64,000 nucleotides of DNA from Plantactinospora mayteni. GTDB lineage: Bacteria > Actinomycetota > Actinomycetes > Mycobacteriales > Micromonosporaceae. A model generated the notes under the pieces. That model saw only the letters and a program-made list of their open reading frames with translations, did not search any database and was not told the origin of the DNA. This document shows positions 27,344 to 34,491 of the stretch, piece after piece; within the stretch, counting starts at the first letter, position 1; each line of letters starts with the position of its first letter. The DNA is taken from contig NZ_BONX01000012.1 of NCBI RefSeq assembly GCF_016862935.1, forward strand, positions 248,001 through 312,000. The letters run 5' to 3'. The position numbers were made by a program, and so were the translations under genes.

Positions 27344-28990
27344 GGCGGAGACGCCGAGCAGCGCCAGGCCGTTGGCCAGGACGATCCGGGTCGCCTCGAC
27401 CAGCCAGAGCCGGGCCTGGGTGAGCTGCTCCGACACCGGCTGGCGGCCGAGCGGCAGCACCTGGCAGGCGTCGTTGAACCGGTGGTACGAGCCGGCCAAC
27501 TCCTCAAGGTAGCGGGCGATCCGGTGCGGTTCGCGCAGTTCGGCCGCGGTGGCCACCACCCCGGGGAACTCGCCCAGCGACTTGAGGAGGTCGTTCTCCT
27601 TCTCGTGGCTGAGTAGCCCCGGGTCGAAGGCGTCGCCCCGGCTGATCCCGAGGTCGACGGCGCGGCGCAGCAGCGAGGCGATCCGGGCGTGCGCGTACCG
27701 GACGTAGTGCACCGGGTTGTCGTTCGAGTTCTTGGTGATCTCGTCGATGTCCAGGGTCAGCGGCGAATCGGTCGAGGAGCGGGCCAGCGAGTAGCGGGCC
27801 GCGTCCACGCCGACCGCGTCGACGATCTCGTCCAGCGTGATGATGTTGCCGGCCCGCTTGGAGAGCCGGACCGGCTGGCCGTCCCGGACCAGGTTGACGA
27901 GCTGGCCGATCAGAATCTCGATGTTGAAGTCGGGGTCGTCCCCGGCGCAGGCGGCGATCGCCCGGAGCCGGTTGACGTAGCCGTGGTGGTCGGCGCCGAG
28001 CAGGTAGACGCACTTGTCGAAGCCGCGCTCCCGCTTGTCGATGTAGTACGCCGAGTCGGCGGCGAAGTAGGTCAGCTCGCCGTTGCTCCGGATCAGCACC
28101 CGGTCCTTGTCGTCACCGAAGTCGGTGGTACGCAGCCAGATGGCGCCGTCGGCGTCGTAGACGTGACCCTGCTCGCGCAGCCGGCCCAGGGCGTGCTCGA
28201 TGGCGCCGCTGCTGTGCAGGGTGCGCTCGGAGAACCAGACGTCGAAGTGCACGCCGAACCGCTCCAGGCTGGCCCGCATCTCGTCCAGCATGAGCTGGTA
28301 GCCCCGGTCCCGGAAGACCGGCACCGCCGCCTCGGCCGGCAGGTCGCGCAGATCGGGGCGCTCGGCGACGATCCGCTCGGCGATCTCGCTGACGTACTCG
28401 CCGGCGTACCCCTCCTCGGGGGTCGGCTCGCCCTTCGCCGCCGCGTACAGCGACTGGCCGAACCGGTCGATCTGGGCGCCCGCGTCGTTGACGTAGTGCT
28501 CGCTGGTCACCTCGGCACCGGCGGCGGCGAGGATCCGGCGCAGCGAGTCGCCGACCGCCGCCCAGCGGGTGTGCCCGAGGTGGATCGGGCCGGTCGGGTT
28601 GGCCGAGACGAACTCCAGGTCGACCCGCTGCCCGGTGAGCCGCTCACTCCGCCCGTACGCCTGACCGGCCTGGACCACCTCGCGGGCGAGCTGGCCGGCG
28701 GCGGCCGGGTCGAGCCGGAGGTTGAGGAAGCCGGGCCCGGCGATGTCGACCGACTTGATCCCCGGGGTCCGGGCCAGTTCCTCGGCGAGGGCGGCGGCCA
28801 GTTCCCGGGGCGGCAGCCCGACCCGCTTGCTCAACTGCAACGCGATCGTGGAGGCGTAGTCGCCGTGCTCGGGGTTCCGGGGTCGCTCCAGCGGCACGGA
28901 CTCGGGCAGTACCGAGTGATCCAGACCACGCCGGTCGAAGACGGCGTGGGCGGCGGCGAGAACGGCCTCGGCGAGGTTGGCGGGAGTCAC
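27329..28990 (-). CDS. argS: arginyl-tRNA synthetase
   Basis: Class I synthetase that charges tRNA-Arg. 553 residues: an N-terminal Add-1 domain, the HIGH-type HLGHT at about 134 in NPTGPIHLGHTRWAAVGD, a KMSKS-like VRLSKRAGN, and the anticodon-binding DALR domain at the end. The GTG at 28990 has no ribosome site, but TAGCAT lies 6 bases upstream, so it is probably leaderless; an out-of-frame ATG inside that box stops at once. A tRNA-Arg(CCG) gene lies 2.7 kb away on the other strand. Confidence 0.97.
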   Translation of the reverse strand: MTPANLAEAVLAAAHAVFDRRGLDHSVLPESVPLERPRNPEHGDYASTIALQLSKRVGLPPRELAAALAEELARTPGIKSVDIAGPGFLNLRLDPAAAGQLAREVVQAGQAYGRSERLTGQRVDLEFVSANPTGPIHLGHTRWAAVGDSLRRILAAAGAEVTSEHYVNDAGAQIDRFGQSLYAAAKGEPTPEEGYAGEYVSEIAERIVAERPDLRDLPAEAAVPVFRDRGYQLMLDEMRASLERFGVHFDVWFSERTLHSSGAIEHALGRLREQGHVYDADGAIWLRTTDFGDDKDRVLIRSNGELTYFAADSAYYIDKRERGFDKCVYLLGADHHGYVNRLRAIAACAGDDPDFNIEILIGQLVNLVRDGQPVRLSKRAGNIITLDEIVDAVGVDAARYSLARSSTDSPLTLDIDEITKNSNDNPVHYVRYAHARIASLLRRAVDLGISRGDAFDPGLLSHEKENDLLKSLGEFPGVVATAAELREPHRIARYLEELAGSYHRFNDACQVLPLGRQPVSEQLTQARLWLVEATRIVLANGLALLGVSAPEQM

Positions 28991-28996
28991 CGAACC

Positions 28997-29002
28997 ATGC
29001 TA
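28997..29002 (-). promoter_or_regulatory. leaderless -10 box TAGCAT for argS
   Basis: TAGCAT ends six bases before the GTG start of argS. It lies in the 95-bp divergent gap with the DUF3105 gene; for the rightward gene, TAGACT at 29010-29015 is a possible -10 box. Confidence 0.5.
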
Positions 29003-29085
29003 GCGGGGGTAGACTCGGTCACTCGGTGGCGACCCTGCGCGTGTGCGGCCCGCCATCCCCTGACCGACCGACCTGACGAGGGACC

Positions 29086-30039
29086 ATGAGCATCAGCACC
29101 TCGGGCGGCGAACAACGCCGTCCGTCCGTGGTCAGCACCGGCAAGAAGGCGCCGGCCGGCGGTAAGCCCGCCGAGGGTGAGAAGGGGGCCGGGGCCAAGC
29201 CCGCGGGGACGGCCGCCAAGTCCGGCTCCACCGCCAAGTCCGCGTCCACCGGCAAGTCCGGCTCCACCGGTAAGTCCGGTTCCGGCGCCCGGGTGCCGGC
29301 CGGCCGTGGCGGCGGGAGCGGGGGCGCGGGCGCGGGTGGGAAGAAGCCCCAGCAGCGCCGTCCGGTCACCCCGGTCAAGGTCAGCCAGGGCCGCTCGTGG
29401 GGCTCCATCGGCCTCTTCGTCGCGGTCGGCGTCGTCGCCGTCGCCATCATCGGGTACGGCGCGTACGCGGTGGTCCAGAACGGCAAGAAGTGGGAGGACA
29501 AGGCCGCCGCGATCGACGGGATCGTGAACTTCCGGGAGAGCGACCCCTCGGTGGTGGAGCCGTTCCCCGGCAAGAACTCGCACGAGCCCGGCCCGCAGAC
29601 CTACAAGGTCAACCCGCCGGTCGGCAGCTCGCACAACAACGCCTGGCAGAACTGCATGGGCGACGTCTACGACGCACCGATCGCCAACGAGCACGCGGTA
29701 CACAGCCTGGAGCACGGCGCGGTCTGGGTCACCTACAAGTCCGACCTGCCGGCCGACCAGGTGGAGCAGTTGGCCGGCAAGGTCCGGGGCAACGAGTACA
29801 TGCTGATGAGCCCGGTGCAGAACCTCGACCGGGCGATCTCGATCCAGGCCTGGGGCTACCAGCTCAAGCTCGACAGCGCCACCGACGGCCGGATCGACGA
29901 CTTCGTCGAGGCACTGCGGCAGAACGCCAGCATGGAGCCGGGCGCCCCCTGCTCCGGCGGCATCACCGCCACCGGTACGACGCCGCGGGACAACGTCCCG
30001 GGTGACCAGCAGCAGCCTGTGCCTCCGGCGGGCGGATGA
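29086..30039 (+). CDS. DUF3105 membrane-anchored protein
   Basis: A 317-residue protein. Residues 1-100 are a lysine/glycine/serine-rich, disordered cytoplasmic part with KSGSTGKSGS-like repeats. One membrane helix at about 105-127 (SIGLFVAVGVVAVAIIGYGA) is followed by an extracellular DUF3105 domain with NEHAVHSLEHGAVWVTY, rich in histidines. The family function is unknown. The ATG at 29086 follows GAGGGA. Its stop overlaps the start of the DUF305 gene (ATGA), so the two are co-translated; DUF3105/DUF305 pairs are common in actinobacteria and have been suggested to handle metal such as copper, which is an inference here. Confidence 0.87.
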   Translation: MSISTSGGEQRRPSVVSTGKKAPAGGKPAEGEKGAGAKPAGTAAKSGSTAKSASTGKSGSTGKSGSGARVPAGRGGGSGGAGAGGKKPQQRRPVTPVKVSQGRSWGSIGLFVAVGVVAVAIIGYGAYAVVQNGKKWEDKAAAIDGIVNFRESDPSVVEPFPGKNSHEPGPQTYKVNPPVGSSHNNAWQNCMGDVYDAPIANEHAVHSLEHGAVWVTYKSDLPADQVEQLAGKVRGNEYMLMSPVQNLDRAISIQAWGYQLKLDSATDGRIDDFVEALRQNASMEPGAPCSGGITATGTTPRDNVPGDQQQPVPPAGG

Positions 30040-30719
30040 TCAGCGTGGCCACCGAACCGGGGACGGTGGCGACCGCCGCCGTGCCAGCGGACGACGAGGT
30101 CGCCGGCCGTGGCTCGGGTAGATGGGCCGCCGGCACCGCCCCGCTGGCCCTCGCCATCCTGCTGGGTCTGCTACTCGGGTTCGCCGGCGGGCTGCTCGCC
30201 CCCGGCCTGCTCCGGCCCGGGGACGGCTCGCCCGAGGCCGGGTTCGCCCGGGACATGTCGTCGCACCACGCCCAGGCGGTCGAGATGTCGATCCTCGCCC
30301 ACGAGAAGACCACCGACCCCGACGTGCGTACCCTGGCCGCGGACATCGCGCTCACCCAGCAGGCCCAGATCGGCATCATGCAGACCTGGCTCAAGCAGTG
30401 GGACCTGAGCCCGACCGGCCGGCAGCCCCGGATGGCCTGGATGCCGGACGGCGCGGGCACGATCAAGAACGGGCTGATGCCCGGCATGGCCACCGACGCC
30501 CAGCGGGCCGAGTTGCGCGCCGCCACCGGCCGCGACTTCGACGCGCTCTTCCTGCAACTGATGCTCGACCATCACCTCGGCGGCATCCACATGGCGGAGG
30601 GCGTCCTGGAGCTCTCCGACGACGAGCAGGTGACCGAGCTGGCCAAGTCCATGGTCGCCGGGCAGAAGAAGGAGATCCAGCTGATCCAGACCCTCCAGGG
30701 CAGGATCGGCACCCGCTGA
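30036..30719 (+). CDS. DUF305 ferritin-like membrane protein
   Basis: A 227-residue protein with one N-terminal membrane helix (about 30-57) and an extracellular DUF305 four-helix domain. Histidine pairs typical of the family are in DMSSHHAQAVEM and LMLDHHLGGIHM, with methionine-rich surroundings (MAWMPDG, GLMPGMA), which suggests metal binding at the cell surface. It overlaps the DUF3105 gene by 4 bp and is followed by a strong hairpin, so the operon has two genes. Confidence 0.88.
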   Translation: MISVATEPGTVATAAVPADDEVAGRGSGRWAAGTAPLALAILLGLLLGFAGGLLAPGLLRPGDGSPEAGFARDMSSHHAQAVEMSILAHEKTTDPDVRTLAADIALTQQAQIGIMQTWLKQWDLSPTGRQPRMAWMPDGAGTIKNGLMPGMATDAQRAELRAATGRDFDALFLQLMLDHHLGGIHMAEGVLELSDDEQVTELAKSMVAGQKKEIQLIQTLQGRIGTR

Positions 30720-30744
30720 CCCGGACTCACCCGTAACGCCTGGT

Positions 30745-30774
30745 CCGGCGGCCGTCCCACGGGACGGCCGCCGG
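30745..30774 (+). terminator. hairpin terminator after the DUF3105-DUF305 operon
   Basis: A perfect 14-bp inverted repeat (CCGGCGGCCGTCCC with its complement) separated by two bases, 26 bp after the DUF305 stop, followed by TTCCGTTTCGG. Confidence 0.85.
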
Positions 30775-30856
30775 TTCCGTTTCGGAGTGGGTTTCGGAGC
30801 GGGGTACGCGATGCCAGATGTTTCCCTTACAGTCCGACTTCGGCTACTTGCCCGCT

Positions 30857-30883
30857 TTGACAAGCTTTCTCCACACATAACGT
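30857..30883 (+). promoter_or_regulatory. possible promoter of the transposase-derived gene
   Basis: A consensus -35 TTGACA (30857-30862) and a weak TAACGT (30878-30883) are 15 bp apart, shorter than the usual 17. The patch is markedly richer in A and T than its surroundings. The start codon lies 33 bp further. Confidence 0.35.
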
Positions 30884-30916
30884 GACCAGTCGGGATCTGC
30901 GGTCGTTGTCCAAGAC

Positions 30917-31597
30917 ATGACGGTTGCTCTCCGGGACGGACGTCGGTCGGTCACCAGCTGGTGCCGTCGGCACACGATCGGCGGGGACGGCGCGGTCGCG
31001 GCCGTCCGGCGGGGACAGCGGTCCGGCGAGGCGGGGACGCTCAGCCGCGACCAGGAACTGGAACTGATCGAGACGCTGCGCGGAAGCTACCCCGACCAGT
31101 TGGGGCTGGACGACGAACTCTGGACCCGGCAGAGCGTCGCCAGCCTCGTACACCACCGGTACGGTCTGCCGGTCGACACCAGCGAGGTCGGCGGCTACCT
31201 CCGGGCCTGGGGCCTCGGCCCCCGCCAGCCCACCGACCGGGCCTGCGGGCTCTGCGTCGACGCGGTGGCCCTCTGGGTGGAACGGGAGTATCCGGCGATC
31301 GTGCGCTCCGCCCAGGAGCACCGGGCCGAGTTGTGCTGGATCGGCCGGACCCGGCTGCACGGAGTGGTACCCGCCGCCGACGTCCTCTCCGCCGTCTCCG
31401 TACGCGGCCGGGTGCGGTTCCTCATCACCACCCCGAACGTCGACCCGCCCCTCCCCCGGGACTTCCTGCTTCGGCTCAGCGGGGCGGAGGGGGAGGCCGT
31501 ACACGTCGTGGTCGACGGCTCCTGGACCCGGGCCGAATGGCCCCGCCGGCTGCCACCCCGAATCGTGCTCCACCCACTCCCGAGCTGCGGCCGGTAG
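30917..31597 (+). CDS. winged-helix protein derived from an IS630-type transposase
   Basis: A 226-residue protein. Residues about 42-110 match the winged helix-turn-helix of IS630/Tc1-like transposases (LSRDQELELIETL, ELWTRQSVASLVHHRYG, YLRAWGLGPRQPTDRA), and the following segment (WVEREYPAIVRSAQEHRAELCW) continues that alignment. The catalytic DDE part is degenerate: where the transposase has W-x-DE there is WIGRT, one aspartate remains in HVVVDGS, and the chain ends at PLPSCGR before the last acidic residue. The reading frame is clean with no stop or frameshift, so it looks kept as a DNA-binding protein, not a fresh wreck. The ATG start has a weak ribosome site. Confidence 0.7.
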   Translation: MTVALRDGRRSVTSWCRRHTIGGDGAVAAVRRGQRSGEAGTLSRDQELELIETLRGSYPDQLGLDDELWTRQSVASLVHHRYGLPVDTSEVGGYLRAWGLGPRQPTDRACGLCVDAVALWVEREYPAIVRSAQEHRAELCWIGRTRLHGVVPAADVLSAVSVRGRVRFLITTPNVDPPLPRDFLLRLSGAEGEAVHVVVDGSWTRAEWPRRLPPRIVLHPLPSCGR

Positions 31598-31691
31598 CGA
31601 CCGTCTTCCCTGGTACGTCCGGCGGCACCGACCCGACGGATACCGATTCGTGCCCCGGCGGCCGTGCCTGCTACTCTTCCTGGGTCGCTGA

Positions 31692-31763
31692 GCCCCCGTA
31701 GCTCAGGGGATAGAGCACCGCCCTCCGGAGGCGGGAGCGCAGGTTCGAATCCTGCCGGGGGCA
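31692..31763 (+). tRNA. tRNA-Arg, anticodon CCG
   Basis: A full cloverleaf: acceptor GCCCCCG with CGGGGGC, D arm GCTC-AGGGGATA-GAGC, anticodon stem CCGCC/GGCGG around the loop CTCCGGA with CCG at 31725-31727, T arm GCAGG-TTCGAAT-CCTGC, discriminator A. The next bases are CCT, so the 3' CCA is not encoded. TACTCT at 31672-31677, 14 bp upstream, is a likely -10 box. Confidence 0.97.
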
Positions 31764-31783
31764 CCTTTGACGACCAGCACAGA

Positions 31784-31820
31784 AACGCCCCTGACCAGGC
31801 GGAATCCGGTCAGGGGCGTT
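31784..31820 (+). terminator. tRNA-Arg terminator
   Basis: A perfect 13-bp stem (AACGCCCCTGACC with its complement) with an 11-base loop, followed by CTTCGTGTG, begins 20 bp after the tRNA. Confidence 0.88.
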
Positions 31821-32097
31821 CTTCGTGTGTCCGGCTGCGTCCGGCCGTCATCGACCGTTGGCGGGTGTCTGTGCCGAATACGTGCCGAAGTTCGGGCCGG
31901 TCAGTCGTGTGGGTCCTGGACGAGGTGTTCATCGGGTACCACGGCGGCCTGTGTCTGACCTGGAGCACCTACCCTGGGTCGACCCGACCCATCCGCCCTG
32001 ACGAACGGCCCGGTGTCAGCGGCTTCACCGATCAGAATTCTTCCGCCACGTCGTCGGTTCTGTTAGCCCCCTCGCACCGGTGGAAGGATTGGTGACC
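31821..32097. other. gap between tRNA terminator and sigma factor
   Basis: 277 bp with no convincing coding frame and visibly lower G+C than the core genes. The repeated GTGCCGAA (twice near 31872-31892) is the only structure noticed. The sigma-factor promoter should lie in its right half. The tRNA 3' end is a common integration site, but no second copy of it was found to the right. Confidence 0.5.
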
Positions 32098-33105
32098 ATG
32101 ACCGACGCTAGACCGCTGGGCGCTGACGAGGCCACGTTCATCGCGGTGGTTCGCTCAGGCGATACGGCGCGGTTTGCGCTCATCACGGAGCGCCACCGGC
32201 GTGAGCTTCAGGTGCACTGCTACCGGATGCTTGCGAACTACGAGGACGCCCAGGACATGACGCAGGAGACGTTCCTGCGAGCGTGGAACAAACGGGAGTC
32301 GTTCAAGGGCCACGCGGCCCTGCGGACCTGGCTGTACCGGATCGCGACGAACGTCTGCCTCGACTTCCTGGCGAAGCGCAATGACCGCACACCCGTACCG
32401 TCCGGGCTGTCGGACTCCGGCTCCGAGGTGCTGTACCTGCAGCCGTACCCCGACCGGATGCTCCCCGAGGACCCGCAGGAATCGGTGGTGGCGCGGGAGA
32501 CGATCGAGCTGGCGTTCATCGTCGCCGTCCAGCACCTGCCGCCGCGGCAGCGGGCGGTGTTCATCCTGCGCGACGTCGTCGGCTGGCCGGCGTCGAAGGC
32601 CGCCGACGCCCTCGAGCTGACCATCGCATCGGTGACCAGCGCACTGCAGCGGGCGCGCGTGACGATGCGCGAGCAGCTGCCCGACCGCCGCCTCGACTGG
32701 CGCAGCCCCGCCGCCCACGAGCTGTCGAACGACGAGCGCGGCGTGGTGAAGTCGTACATCGACGCCCATGAGCGCAACGACCTCGACCGGCTGATGTCCC
32801 TGCTCCGCGACGACCTGCGCTTCGTGATGCTGCCCGAGGCGGGCACCTCGGTCATCACGGCCAAGGACGCGGTGGACGGCTGGGTCTCCGGTGGACTCTT
32901 CCAGCCCGGCTACGACGACTGGCGCTGTATCGCCACGACGGTCAACCGCATGCCCGCCGCCGCGCTGTACCTCCGCACCCCTGACGACCCGGAGTACCGG
33001 TTGTTCAACATCGCGGTCCTGCACATCGTCGACGGGAAGATCGCCGAGCTCACCGGATTCGACGCCACCGACAAACCATGGCTGGACCTGCCCCCGACAC
33101 TGTGA
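32098..33105 (+). CDS. ECF sigma factor with C-terminal SnoaL-like domain
   Basis: A 335-residue extracytoplasmic-function sigma factor of the SigG/SigX5-like group (TIGR02960, ECF56). Region 2 is at about 20-90 (HCYRMLANYEDAQDMTQETF, RTWLYRIATNVCLDFL), and region 4 at about 135-195 (LPPRQRAVFILRDVVGW, SALQRARVTMRE). Residues about 215-330 form a SnoaL/NTF2-like domain that in this group replaces an anti-sigma factor as the sensory part. The ATG at 32098 follows AAGGA at fair spacing; an in-frame GTG at 32080 is less likely. No anti-sigma gene is adjacent. It is followed by a hairpin terminator. Confidence 0.9.
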   Translation: MTDARPLGADEATFIAVVRSGDTARFALITERHRRELQVHCYRMLANYEDAQDMTQETFLRAWNKRESFKGHAALRTWLYRIATNVCLDFLAKRNDRTPVPSGLSDSGSEVLYLQPYPDRMLPEDPQESVVARETIELAFIVAVQHLPPRQRAVFILRDVVGWPASKAADALELTIASVTSALQRARVTMREQLPDRRLDWRSPAAHELSNDERGVVKSYIDAHERNDLDRLMSLLRDDLRFVMLPEAGTSVITAKDAVDGWVSGGLFQPGYDDWRCIATTVNRMPAAALYLRTPDDPEYRLFNIAVLHIVDGKIAELTGFDATDKPWLDLPPTL

Positions 33106-33219
33106 TCAGACAAGTCCCCGTCGTCGACGAGTCCAGCGCCACGGGCCACCGTCACCGAAGTCACCGCGGAATGAGCACCCCGACCAGCTGAACACCAACG
33201 TGACAACGCGAACACCACC

Positions 33220-33244
33220 GCCCCGCCGGCGTTGCCGGCGGGGC
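33220..33244 (+). terminator. hairpin terminator after the sigma factor
   Basis: A perfect 11-bp stem GCCCCGCCGGC with a 3-base loop, followed by ATCTTGATG, 114 bp after the sigma-factor stop. Confidence 0.8.
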
Positions 33245-33605
33245 ATCTTGATGCCCGAAGAACGTCAGGAAGGATTTCGACCCGGCCTCACGAACCGAGC
33301 AACTGGCCCGTGCTCATCGCCTCGTCTCGTATCGGGTAACCACGGCCCCGCACCCCCGGGTGCCGACGGGCCGGGGTGCGGGGCGACGCAATCCTCGACC
33401 CCGAGTGGGCGAGGGCGGGGTCGGCTGGGAAGCCGCTCGGGATGTGCTCGACCGTGCGGGGTGGTACTCCCGCACGGTCGAGCGCCGTACCGGTGAAAGA
33501 CTCAGCCCGTCGGGTGCGGCTCAGGGGAATCTCGGGGTCGAGTGCGTTCCGCCCGGCGGGCCGAGCCCGGCATACTGGGGCACCGGTGCCCAGAGAAAGT
33601 GAGCC
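33245..33605. other. gene-free gap with two further hairpins
   Basis: 361 bp with no supported gene. One hairpin at 33346-33383 pairs CCCCGCACCCCCGG with CCGGGGTGCGGGG (one bulge). Another at 33446-33483 is a perfect 15-bp stem GCTCGACCGTGCGGG with an 8-base loop GTGGTACT. A rightward frame at 33376-33621 lacks a family match and reads through the second hairpin, so I do not call it. Confidence 0.65.
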
Positions 33606-34268
33606 GTGGCCGCTGCGATAGACGGATACCTCGCCGAACTCGACCGTGCCCTGCGAGGGCCGCGGCGGGTCAAGACCGGTCTGCTCCGGGAGGCCCGGGA
33701 CAGCCTGGTCGACGCGACCGAGGCGTACGTGGATCTCGGCCTGACGCCCGAGGTCGCCGCCCGACGCGCGGTCGACGACTTCGGTGAGGTTTCCCGGATC
33801 GCCCCCGGATATCAGGCCGAACTCGCCCTGGCCCAGGGCCGGCGGACGGCACTGCTGGCCTTCGCCAGCCTCATCGTGCAGCCGCCGATCTGGCACCTGG
33901 TCTCCTGGCAGGCGGCCGAGCCGGATCCGCTGCCCGGGCTGGCCGGGGTCCTCGACATGCTGGTGAGCCGGCTGGGGACGCTGGCCGTGGTCGTCGCACT
34001 GCTCGCCGTCTGGGCCTCCGGCACCGGGGTACGTCGACTCGGCGCAAACCCCCGGGTCATCCGGCTCACCGGGATCTTCGCCTTCACCGCGGCGGCCACC
34101 TTCAGCCCGATCGGCCTGATGCTCGCGCTCTTCAGCCCGGCAACCGGCCCGATGGCCCTGGCCCGGTTGCCGATCGCACTGGTCGTCCTGATCCTGCCGA
34201 TGCTGCTCGTGGCGCTGAACGGCGCACGCTGCCTCACGACGGCCCGCGCGGCGACGACCGCCCGCTGA
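33606..34268 (+). CDS. permease-prefix-domain membrane protein
   Basis: A 220-residue membrane protein. Residues 1-85 match the permease prefix domain 1 found with PadR regulators (YLAELDRALRGPRRVKTGLLREARDSL, ARRAVDDFGEV); the rest has four hydrophobic segments (about 88-105, 122-140, 158-178, 183-205). Such proteins are usually encoded next to a PadR repressor, but none is present here. The GTG at 33606 has a purine-rich GAGAAAGTGAG before it. Function unknown. Confidence 0.75.
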   Translation: MAAAIDGYLAELDRALRGPRRVKTGLLREARDSLVDATEAYVDLGLTPEVAARRAVDDFGEVSRIAPGYQAELALAQGRRTALLAFASLIVQPPIWHLVSWQAAEPDPLPGLAGVLDMLVSRLGTLAVVVALLAVWASGTGVRRLGANPRVIRLTGIFAFTAAATFSPIGLMLALFSPATGPMALARLPIALVVLILPMLLVALNGARCLTTARAATTAR

Positions 34269-34398
34269 CCCCAGGCTCCCACTGAGACCTCGCACACCCG
34301 GGTAACCCCTGATTCGTCCACGTTGGACAGCACGGCCACCTGCCCAACCATCACCCGCCAAGCCCCCTTCGGTGCCGCCGGCCGAGCCGTCTTCGCTT

Positions 34399-34415
34399 AT
34401 GTAGTTATGCTACAT
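34399..34415. promoter_or_regulatory. palindromic operator over the MMPL-gene promoter
   Basis: ATGTAG-TTATG-CTACAT is a perfect 6-bp inverted repeat in an A/T-rich island 77 bp before the transporter start. It overlaps TATGCT, a good -10 candidate. The ATGT and ACAT ends resemble sites bound by PadR-type repressors, which fits the PadR-associated membrane gene just upstream. No regulator gene is adjacent. Confidence 0.55.
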
Positions 34416-34491
34416 GTAGATTGCTAACCCGTCGACGAGCGCGCTGCGGAGCGACCGGCGGGCGGACCCGAGAACGCGAGGAGATCCGACA

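Noticed and set aside
31664-32095. A 143-codon frame across tRNA-Arg
   Set aside because: Its start is a translation of the tRNA itself; the rest has no family resemblance.
33376-33621. An 81-codon rightward frame before the permease-prefix gene
   Set aside because: It crosses a perfect 15-bp hairpin and the next gene's start, without a ribosome site or motif.
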